Shown here one piece after another: positions 6,073 through 11,696 of a stretch of 12,948 bases of DNA (position 1 is the first letter of the stretch; the number at the start of each line of letters is the position of its first letter). The notes beneath the pieces are model-generated. The model was not told where the DNA came from. It ran no database searches and saw nothing but the letters and a program-made list of their open reading frames with translations. Made by a program: the position numbers and the translations under genes. This DNA comes from CAZXVU01 sp964644465. Its GTDB lineage: Bacteria; Chlamydiota; Chlamydiia; Chlamydiales; SM23-39. The stretch is taken from NCBI GenBank assembly GCA_964644465.1, contig CAZXVU010000056.1, forward strand, positions 1 to 12,948. Direction: 5' to 3'.

Positions 6073-6761
6073 GAAGTTTTGATCGTCGCTTCCCAATTTT
6101 TGAGATAGTCTAAGAGCTGCTCTTTGTTGGGACGCGTCTTTAAAAACGCGAGATTCTCTTTCTTGCTGCTTAAATGGGCCAATTTGGCCAGTAAGTGGAG
6201 ATGCCGCTTATCGTCGCATGCAAACAAAAAGAAAAGGGTATGGACGGGCTGTCCGTCAAGGGCGCCATATTCAATAGGCTCCTCGGGAAATACAACAGCG
6301 ATCACATCGTACGACTCTTGAAGCAGGAAATCGCGCGTATGAGGGACTCCGACGCCATTCGAAAGCGCAGTCGGCATGAGGCGTTCCCGATCTAAGAGAA
6401 GCTCTGTAATGACCTCGGCATCTAAATGGAGCTCGCCTGCGATTTGTCTCACAGCATTGCGAATGACTTCTTCTTTTGTATCGCCAGGGATGTTTTGGTA
6501 GACGCCGCCTTTGTGGATCGCTCGGAATAATCCAAATTGCTGCGTGCCGAGGCGTTCTTTCGGGGTTTCTTCTTCTTGATCAAACGGAGAAAATTCGCCG
6601 CCTTGTTTGCAGCTTAACACCCAGTTTTCAATTTCACTGCGGCTGAAACGGTATTGGTGGTTCAATCGGTAGTAGGGAATTTTGCTATCAGTGATCCAAC
6701 GTCGAATCGTTCCTTCTGAAACATTTAAGAGCTCAGCTACATCTTTTAGCTTTAAATCCAT
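6073..6761 (-). CDS. ptsN: EIIA(Ntr)-type PTS protein with N-terminal DNA-binding domain, 3' end in gap
   Basis: 229 complete readable codons from ATG at 6761. Residues 1-50 form a MerR/excisionase-like winged helix-turn-helix (DVAELLNVSEGTIRRWI, then a KIPYYRLNHQYRFSRSEI wing). A short acidic linker leads to a PTS EIIA domain from about residue 80, with the phosphorylatable histidine in GVGVPHTRD (H141) and the downstream FFLFACDD strand. Single-domain EIIA(Ntr) proteins receive phosphate from NPr and regulate partners. The fused HTH suggests that phosphorylation state could control DNA binding directly; this is inference. Two EIIA paralogues, one with an HTH, are known from other chlamydiae. 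AGGG seven bases before ATG supports the start. It follows the other ptsN by 66 bases. The stop is lost in the gap. Confidence 0.85.
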
Positions 6762-6827
6762 TTTGAGACCCTATAAAGTAATTAACTCGAAAATAGCAAA
6801 TTTCGTTTTTAAAAGTCAGATGATTTT

Positions 6828-7277
6828 TTAAAAGTTTGAAAAAAGCTCGACGACTTCTTCTGAAGTTTGGGCATTCAAAAGCATTTTTCTCAAATCGACA
6901 TCGCGGATTGCAGAGGTAAGCAGAGAAAGGATCTGCAGATATTCCGTCTGCTTATCTTCAGGGCCGCCGATCATAAAAATGAGGCGTACAGGAGCTTTGT
7001 CGAGCGCGTTCCACTCGAGCCCTTTTTTCTTCTGGATGCCAATAGCGATGAAGAAATCAGAGAACTCCTTCAGCTTTGCATGAGGCACAGCAACCCCCAT
7101 CCCAATTCCAGTGGAAACGAGTTTTTCCCGATGGAATATGGCCCGGCGAAAAGCTTCCCTATCGGGGAGTTTCCCCTCGGAATCCAAAAGGTCGATCAGG
7201 GAATCGATCGCTTCATCGCGCGAAGTTGCATCGAGAAAGAGGATGATTCGAGAATCCAAATAATCGGAGATTCTCAT
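6828..7277 (-). CDS. ptsN: Nitrogen-regulatory PTS EIIA protein
   Basis: 149 residues, the usual length of a single EIIA domain. The active-site histidine is in GMGVAVPHAKL (H66), followed by LIFMIGGPEDKQTEYLQIL, typical of EIIA(Fru/Ntr) domains. It accepts phosphate from NPr/HPr-like proteins and acts as a cytosolic regulator. The frame is open up to 7343, but the ATG at 7277 is chosen because AGGGA lies six bases upstream, the protein then begins in the family's usual way (MRISDYLDSR), and the longer version would overlap dut. It lies between dut (43-base gap) and the HTH-fused paralogue, on the same strand. Confidence 0.9.
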   Translation of the reverse strand: MRISDYLDSRIILFLDATSRDEAIDSLIDLLDSEGKLPDREAFRRAIFHREKLVSTGIGMGVAVPHAKLKEFSDFFIAIGIQKKKGLEWNALDKAPVRLIFMIGGPEDKQTEYLQILSLLTSAIRDVDLRKMLLNAQTSEEVVELFSNF

Positions 7278-7320
7278 GGTTTCCCTTTTTTTGAAGGTCC
7301 TGAAGAAATCTGCAAAGGGA

Positions 7321-7770
7321 CTAATTCGCGCCAGTATGGCCAAATCCGCCCTCGCCGCGCTGAGTCATTGAAAGAAGTTCCTGTCGAACGAACTCAGCTT
7401 GAACAACAGGGGCAAGAACCAATTGAGCGATTCTCATCTTCGGCGTCACGATAAACGGTTCTTTGCCATGGTTGATCAAGATAACGCCGATTTCCCCTCG
7501 GTAGTCCGCATCGATAGTGCCTGGCGTGTTCAAAACAGTCACCTGGTTTTTTAATGCAAAACCGCTTCGCGGCCGGATTTGGATCTCGTACCCTTCCGGT
7601 AAATCGACTTTCAGCCCTGTTGGGATCAACGCCGATGCACCTGGCAGAATCACAATCGGCTGAGTAATGGATGCTTTGGCATCGGCGCCAGCAGCCAATT
7701 TAGTGGAGTAAGAAGGAATGAGTTCGTCGTCATTCACTTGAACGGGAACTTTTACACGATCATTAGACAT
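7321..7770 (-). CDS. dut: Deoxyuridine 5'-triphosphate nucleotidohydrolase (dUTPase)
   Basis: 149 residues, a standard trimeric dUTPase. All five motifs are present: AGADAKAS (27-34), RPRSGFA (66-72), LNTPGTIDADYRGEIG (80-95, catalytic aspartate D87), RIAQLVLAPV (113-122) and the C-terminal arm RGEGGFGHTG (138-147). It hydrolyses dUTP to dUMP and pyrophosphate, keeping uracil out of DNA and supplying dUMP for dTMP synthesis. Its ATG lies inside the end of accD (ATGTCTAA, 8-base overlap), so the two are cotranscribed and probably translationally coupled. The pairing with accD matches the order I recall from Chlamydiaceae. Confidence 0.96.
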   Translation of the reverse strand: MSNDRVKVPVQVNDDELIPSYSTKLAAGADAKASITQPIVILPGASALIPTGLKVDLPEGYEIQIRPRSGFALKNQVTVLNTPGTIDADYRGEIGVILINHGKEPFIVTPKMRIAQLVLAPVVQAEFVRQELLSMTQRGEGGFGHTGAN

Positions 7771-8704
7771 GAGTCACTTCTGCAAGCTTCAACAGCTCTT
7801 TTAAACGGTGGGGCATTTTTTTGGCAAGGTCGCGCTCTTTTATTTCCACTTCGAACGACCTCTCATTTCCGGTTAAAAATTCCAGAATCGAGGCGAGGCG
7901 CGCTTTGAGATCGGCTCGCTTGACAATGCAATCGAGCATCCCTTTTTCCATTAAAAATTCAGATTTTTGCGCGCGTGGAGGAAGTTTTTGGCCAATGGTC
8001 TGCTCTACCACCCGCGGCCCTGCAAATGCGATCAAAGCGTCGGGTTCTGCAAGGATCACATCTCCCAGCGTTGCGAAAGAAGCGGTGACTCCGCCTGTCG
8101 TTGGATTGGTCAGAATAGAAATATAAGGGATCTTTTTTTCGTGCAATTTGGCCAATGCGGCCGATGTTTTTGCCATCTGCATCAAGGAAAGGATCGACTC
8201 CTGCATCCGGGCTCCTCCCGATGCGGACACGATCAATATAGGCAGCCGCTTTTCGAGAGCATGTTCGATCAGCAATGTCAGTCTTTCACCGACCACCGAT
8301 CCCATCGAGCCGCCCATAAAGCTAAAATCGAGAACAGCCAGAGCAATCGAATGCCCTTGCAATTGACAGGTCCCTGCAGAAATCGCATCATCGCGGCCTG
8401 TCTTCTTGATCGCATCTTCCAGACGCTTGCGATAGCTTTCCGTATCTACGAAATGGAGCGCATCAATCGGCTTGATATCGGTAAAAAGTTCTTTATAGCT
8501 TCCTTCATCCGCAAGAAGATGGATCCTTTGTTTCAAAGACAAGCGGTAGTGGTAGTTGCATTTCGGACAACAATTGAGATTTTGCCCCAGCTCGTTCGCA
8601 TGGATCAGCTCAGAACAGCCGGAACATTTAATCCAACCGCTGAATCCATCCTTCTTTGTAGTCTGGATCTTGATCTTTGGCTTATTGCGTGAAAATAATC
8701 CCAT
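7763..8704 (-). CDS. accD: Acetyl-CoA carboxylase carboxyltransferase subunit beta
   Basis: 313 residues, normal length. The N-terminal four-cysteine zinc ribbon is C27-x2-C30 and C46-x2-C49 (CSGC, CPKC). The carboxyltransferase (crotonase-fold) core follows with SASGGARMQE, GGVTASFATLGD and FAGPRVVEQTIGQKLP. With AccA it moves the carboxyl group from carboxybiotin to acetyl-CoA, making malonyl-CoA for fatty-acid synthesis. The ATG at 8704 has no Shine-Dalgarno, but a strong promoter is so close that the message would have only a few bases of leader, so leaderless-like initiation is possible. First gene of accD-dut-ptsN-ptsN(HTH). Confidence 0.96.
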   Translation of the reverse strand: MGLFSRNKPKIKIQTTKKDGFSGWIKCSGCSELIHANELGQNLNCCPKCNYHYRLSLKQRIHLLADEGSYKELFTDIKPIDALHFVDTESYRKRLEDAIKKTGRDDAISAGTCQLQGHSIALAVLDFSFMGGSMGSVVGERLTLLIEHALEKRLPILIVSASGGARMQESILSLMQMAKTSAALAKLHEKKIPYISILTNPTTGGVTASFATLGDVILAEPDALIAFAGPRVVEQTIGQKLPPRAQKSEFLMEKGMLDCIVKRADLKARLASILEFLTGNERSFEVEIKERDLAKKMPHRLKELLKLAEVTHV

Positions 8705-8717
8705 AAATTAACTCAGA

Positions 8718-8746
8718 AATATAATAAAAATCCGACCAGGAATCAA
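8718..8746 (-). promoter_or_regulatory. Promoter of the accD-dut-ptsN operon
   Basis: Minus strand: TTGATT (8746-8741), 17-bp spacer, TATATT (8723-8718). Predicted start near 8711, only about 6-7 bases upstream of the accD ATG, which has no ribosome binding site. Either the transcript is nearly leaderless or another start is used. Confidence 0.55.
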
Positions 8747-8767
8747 GATATTTAATTATATTTTTAA

Positions 8768-9388
8768 TTACGCAGTAGCTTTAGCAAACCTTTCTTCAAT
8801 ATGCTTCCAGTTGAAGATTTGCCAGATCGCTTTGACGTAATCGGCGCGAACGTTCTTATATTGAAGGTAGTAGGCGTGTTCCCAGACGTCGATGCCCATC
8901 ACAGGGACGAGTCCTTGCGTGCTTAAAGGGTCTTGATTCGAGCAGGTCGCGATTTCGAGCCGTTTTTGCCCCTTATTATAGCCTAGCCATCCCCAGCCAG
9001 AACCTTGGATCCCCGTCGTCGCTGTGTTAAATTTTTCTTTAAACGCATCTAACGAGCCGAAATCTCTCTCGATCATTTTCGCGAGTTCCCCTTTCGGACC
9101 ATGCCCTGCTTTAGAAACCGGCGTTAAGATCGTCCAGAAAATGCTATGGTTGATGTGGCCGCCGCCGTTGAATTTAATGGCAGACTGAAGGGCGACCATC
9201 GCTGCGATATCGTTGCGCGTTTCAGCTTCATGATACTTTTCCAAAGCTGCATTTAAATTGGTGACATATCCTTTATGGTGCTTGGTATAGTGCAGCTCCA
9301 TAATCTCAGCGTTGATCACCGGCTCCAGCGCATTGAAATCATAGGGAAGTTCGGGGAGTTGGTAACTCGTTTTTGCACCCTCGGCCAT
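8768..9388 (-). CDS. sodA: Superoxide dismutase, Mn-type
   Basis: 206 residues from ATG 9388. Metal ligands are H33 (ELHYTKHH), H81 (GGGHINHSIFW), D167 and H171 (DVWEHAYYLQY). GGGH near residue 76 together with glutamine in NQD (Q152) is the manganese-type arrangement; iron enzymes carry that glutamine near position 70. It converts superoxide to peroxide and oxygen in the cytosol. The frame is open 11 codons further (ATG 9421), but that would start inside the promoter. AGGA six bases before the 9388 ATG and the usual family N-terminus (YQLPELPYDFNALEP) favour the shorter form. Transcribed alone from the promoter at 9417-9445; 63 bases separate it from accD. Confidence 0.94.
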   Translation of the reverse strand: MAEGAKTSYQLPELPYDFNALEPVINAEIMELHYTKHHKGYVTNLNAALEKYHEAETRNDIAAMVALQSAIKFNGGGHINHSIFWTILTPVSKAGHGPKGELAKMIERDFGSLDAFKEKFNTATTGIQGSGWGWLGYNKGQKRLEIATCSNQDPLSTQGLVPVMGIDVWEHAYYLQYKNVRADYVKAIWQIFNWKHIEERFAKATA

Positions 9389-9416
9389 AATGAATCCTTT
9401 GTTCTTGTAAGAGTTT

Positions 9417-9445
9417 ATCATACCCCTTCACAAAAAAACTCACAA
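9417..9445 (-). promoter_or_regulatory. Promoter of sodA
   Basis: Minus strand: TTGTGA (9445-9440), 17-bp spacer, TATGAT (9422-9417). Predicted start near 9410, about 22 bases before ATG, leaving room for AGGA. The palindrome at 9446-9465 abuts its -35 box. Confidence 0.7.
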
Positions 9446-9465
9446 GGGTTTAACCCTCGGGTTAA
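9446..9465. promoter_or_regulatory. Palindromic operator candidate between divergent promoters
   Basis: TTAACCC-TC-GGGTTAA (9450-9465) is a perfect 7-bp inverted repeat. The left arm also pairs with GGGTT at 9446-9450 (GGGTT-T-AACCC), giving three alternating half-sites. It lies exactly between the two -35 boxes, a classic position for a regulator shared by both genes. No T run follows, so a terminator is unlikely. The regulator is unknown. Confidence 0.55.
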
Positions 9466-9468
9466 TGC

Positions 9469-9497
9469 TTGCATTTTTTCCAATCGAAGATTAGGAT
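9469..9497 (+). promoter_or_regulatory. Promoter of the M48-like gene
   Basis: TTGCAT (9469-9474), 17-bp spacer, TAGGAT (9492-9497). Predicted start near 9504, leader about 35 bases with GGAGG before the ATG. Divergent to the sodA promoter. Confidence 0.6.
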
Positions 9498-9538
9498 TTG
9501 CGTCCCAAAAAAAACCTTTAATGCGGAGGGGGGTTATT

Positions 9539-10324
9539 ATGGCTACAATTGCAAAAGTGTGCGGAATCGGCTGTTATTCTTATGCAGCATACAAAGTGAT
9601 GAAGGATCAACTTCTAGGATTGCCAAATCTGGATGGAAAAGAGAAAGTCGAGCGGGGCGATCTCAAAGATTTTACAGAACAAACTGCCCGTGCGATGGGC
9701 ATCACAAAGAACGTCGAACTCTATCGATCTCCTCCCACAAATCCGAATGCGCAAAATCTTGATTTAAAAGCGTTGAGCTTCACTCCTTCTTTTTTCGGAG
9801 CTCGTTTTTTTCCTGGGAAAATGGGAGTTGTGATCCCTTCGCAAGGCATTGGCAATCGAAATCTCACACCGAATGAAGCCAAATATTATATCGCGAAACA
9901 TTTGACCCACATCAGAAGAAACGATGTCATCTTTACCCACATCATTCCTCTCATCGTTGCGATTGCTGTCACGATCCTGATATTCCCAGCATACCCCATA
10001 CTGGCCTTAGTCGCTGGACTCGCAGTCAAAACCATTGGCACCTTGGTCATGACCAAATGGCGATATAGACAAACAGAAATTGCAACATTGGATCATTGTC
10101 CTCCCGAAGTAAAAATAGCGGCCCTTGGCATGTTCGAAGGAGCGAGAAACATCGTCATAAACGCCCGCGAAAGACTCGATACTTTCCAGCATCAGCAAGT
10201 CGCTGGCCAACGGCCTCATCCAGCCTGGCTTAAAATGGTCATGGGAGGAGCAAGAAGCCTTCTCAATTGGGGACAGCCAGCCGTTGAAGATAGCATTGCT
10301 CACGTTCGGCAATCGCTAAATTAA
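9539..10324 (+). CDS. M48-peptidase-like membrane protein lacking the HExxH site
   Basis: 261 residues from ATG 9539, chosen because of the strong GGAGG seven to twelve bases upstream; the frame is open further but runs into sodA. The order of elements follows M48 (HtpX/Ste24-type) peptidases: MGITKNVELYRSPPTNPNA, MGVVIPSQGI, LTPNEAKYYIAKHLTHIRRND, then two hydrophobic segments (131-150 and 152-171), then YRQTEIATLDHCPPE where family members have their EYEAD metal ligand, and finally PAVEDSIAHVRQSL resembling the THPPxxxRI end. The catalytic HELGH is KHLTH (120-124): the first histidine and the glutamate are replaced, so proteolysis is not expected. Relation to M48 is by eye. It may be a scaffold or regulator in the inner membrane. 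Divergent from sodA with shared control. Confidence 0.6.
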   Translation: MATIAKVCGIGCYSYAAYKVMKDQLLGLPNLDGKEKVERGDLKDFTEQTARAMGITKNVELYRSPPTNPNAQNLDLKALSFTPSFFGARFFPGKMGVVIPSQGIGNRNLTPNEAKYYIAKHLTHIRRNDVIFTHIIPLIVAIAVTILIFPAYPILALVAGLAVKTIGTLVMTKWRYRQTEIATLDHCPPEVKIAALGMFEGARNIVINARERLDTFQHQQVAGQRPHPAWLKMVMGGARSLLNWGQPAVEDSIAHVRQSLN

Positions 10325-10328
10325 CCCG

Positions 10329-10451
10329 CTAGGCAAATAAGAGGAAACAAAGGGCGCTAGCGAGGCAAAGCCAGATTGAAGCTGCCCCAAAGGCAGCGAT
10401 CCACACGAGCGAGACCATTGCTTGAAAAGCAAGGCGAGTGAGGAGGATCAA
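10329..10451 (-). CDS. Possible 40-residue hydrophobic peptide overlapping the hemD stop
   Basis: Reading frame TTG (10451-10449) to TAG (10331-10329) on the minus strand, overlapping the hemD stop as TTGA. Almost the whole product is hydrophobic (LVWIAAFGAASIWLCLASAL in the middle), enough for one long or two short membrane helices. There is no Shine-Dalgarno, the start codon is rare, and no homologue is recognised. It fills most of the 123 bases between the M48-like gene and hemD. It could be a real coupled micro-protein or chance. Confidence 0.2.
   Translation of the reverse strand: MILLTRLAFQAMVSLVWIAAFGAASIWLCLASALCFLLFA
10381..10397. other. Stem-loop between the M48-like gene and hemD
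   Basis: GCTGCC-CCAAA-GGCAGC, a perfect 6-bp stem. A second one, TTGCTT-GAA-AAGCAA, lies at 10418-10432. Both sit between convergent genes, so one or both could help end transcription, but no T run follows on either strand. Confidence 0.35.
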
Positions 10452-11068
10452 TATGGCAAAGCCGCAGCAAGCACTTGTCTCTTATTTGAATTGTGGGTTA
10501 ATAAAAGCCGCGCCCGCGTAATCGGACCGATCGCAGTCAGTTTGATTTTTGGAGGGATTTTTTCATAAATTCGGAAAAATCCCTCCACCGTGGATGGACT
10601 TGTAAAGACAATTTCATCAAATTCTTCCAACTTCGGAACCGGTTCCAGCATTTGGAAAACCGTGTCATAGAGATCGAGAACAAAAAAACGATACGATTTC
10701 AGAAACTCGACCAGATTCGGCCGCGCTTTTTTCGAACGGGGCATAAAGAGAAACGCCCCCGTCAAATCCATCCCCTGCAGCAATTCAATCACCCCTTCCT
10801 GCGTGGCCTCTCGAGCGACAATTACCTTTCCGCCCCTCTTCCGTATCGCCTCTCCCGTTGCTTCCCCAATCGCGATCAGCGTCTTTCCCTGCAAATCCTC
10901 TTCCCAATATCCAACTGCAGTCTGACTGGTAAAAATCACATGCGTAAATTGGGGCCACAGCGCTCTCGCTTCTCTCAGAGCGGCTCCCTCGATCTTCTCA
11001 GTCCGTATGACAGGGTAATGAACACAAGGCAAATTTTTCGGGTCAAGCCCGAGATAGAGAACGCGCAT
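10448..11068 (-). CDS. hemD: Uroporphyrinogen-III synthase
   Basis: 206 residues from ATG 11068 (MRVLYLGLDP), preceded by AGGGA. The frame is open back to 11125, but that would lengthen the overlap with hemC. The sequence is poorly conserved, as usual for HemD, yet the two-domain pattern is visible: HVIFTSQTAV (domain 1), LIAIGEATGEAIRKRGGKV, then DEIVFTSPSTVEGFF and TAIGPITRARL. The enzyme closes and rearranges hydroxymethylbilane to uroporphyrinogen III. The C-terminus (RQVLAAALPY) is shorter than in typical members of about 240-250 residues and lacks the usual final PTxxGLVEA-like element. Start overlaps hemC by 26 bases, so the two are cotranscribed. Confidence 0.75.
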   Translation of the reverse strand: MRVLYLGLDPKNLPCVHYPVIRTEKIEGAALREARALWPQFTHVIFTSQTAVGYWEEDLQGKTLIAIGEATGEAIRKRGGKVIVAREATQEGVIELLQGMDLTGAFLFMPRSKKARPNLVEFLKSYRFFVLDLYDTVFQMLEPVPKLEEFDEIVFTSPSTVEGFFRIYEKIPPKIKLTAIGPITRARLLLTHNSNKRQVLAAALPY

Positions 11069-11696
11069 CGATCCCTGAAAAAAACTCGAGCATTTCACCA
11101 TCATCCGACCTTGCCAAGATTGCAAGACGACCTTGCATGGGCACCGTTTCTCCAGGAATAAAAATGCGATTCAGATGCGTCAACTTCAATCGGATCAAAG
11201 CCGCTTCGGCAACCACCACGCCATCCGCCTCGCCCCGACCCAATTTTGCCAGCCGCTCTCCAATCGTCCCTCTCAAATCGACAAATTGCAAATCGCCCCG
11301 CAAACTCCGCACCATCTCTTCGCGCCGCTCGCTAGAAGTCGCGATGATCGCGCCCCTCCGCAAACTCCCCAGCGTCTCTCCCTCTCTCAATACCAAACTA
11401 TCTCTCGCATCCACGCCTTTCGTAATCGCCGCCAAAGCCAGCCCCTCAGGAATCGGCTCCGGCAAATCTTTTGCTGAATGCACCGCGATCCGAATCATGC
11501 CCTTCAACAACATCTCATCGAGTTCTTTCGTGAAAAAGTCGGTCTTTCCCAAACTTCTCAACGATGTCTTTTTATCCAGATCTCCCGACGTCGCCATCCA
11601 CACCATCTCCAATTCCAGAGAAGGCATTTCTGCAAGAACTTCTTCCACCTGCGCCCTTGACAAAGGAGAAGATCTCGCACCTGCTTTGATTTTCAT
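11043..11696 (-). CDS. hemC: Porphobilinogen deaminase, short form without the C-terminal domain
   Basis: 217 residues; usual enzymes have about 300. Domains 1 and 2 are recognisable: IKAGARSSPLSRAQ, SGDLDKKTSL, FFTKELDEMLL, IAVHSAKDLPEPIPEGL, ATSSERREEMVRSLRGDLQF, DLRGTIGERLAKLGRGEADGVVVAEAALIRL. The protein ends soon after VPMQGRLAILAR. The third domain with the GGC cysteine that binds the dipyrromethane cofactor (C242 in E. coli) is absent, and there is no cysteine at all. From memory, chlamydial HemC proteins are also short, so this may be a lineage feature rather than a broken gene. The reading frame is intact and sits in an operon: ATG overlaps the radA stop (ATGA) and its 3' end overlaps hemD. 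Confidence 0.88.
   Translation of the reverse strand: MKIKAGARSSPLSRAQVEEVLAEMPSLELEMVWMATSGDLDKKTSLRSLGKTDFFTKELDEMLLKGMIRIAVHSAKDLPEPIPEGLALAAITKGVDARDSLVLREGETLGSLRRGAIIATSSERREEMVRSLRGDLQFVDLRGTIGERLAKLGRGEADGVVVAEAALIRLKLTHLNRIFIPGETVPMQGRLAILARSDDGEMLEFFSGIDARSLSRA

Noticed and set aside
7967..8692. 241-codon open frame on the plus strand
   Set aside because: Antisense to accD, which has all family motifs. The frame has low-complexity, arginine/cysteine-rich content and no ribosome site.
9275..9538. N-terminal extension of the M48-like frame
   Set aside because: It runs antisense through sodA and its promoter; GGAGG and the promoter fix the start at 9539.
10453..10521. 22-codon plus-strand frame after AGGAGG
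   Set aside because: The ribosome-site match is good, but the frame is antisense to the hemD end, very short, and has no other support.
10652..11161. Long plus-strand frame, and similar ones at 11137-11739
   Set aside because: Antisense to hemD, hemC and radA, explained by the codon bias of these genes.
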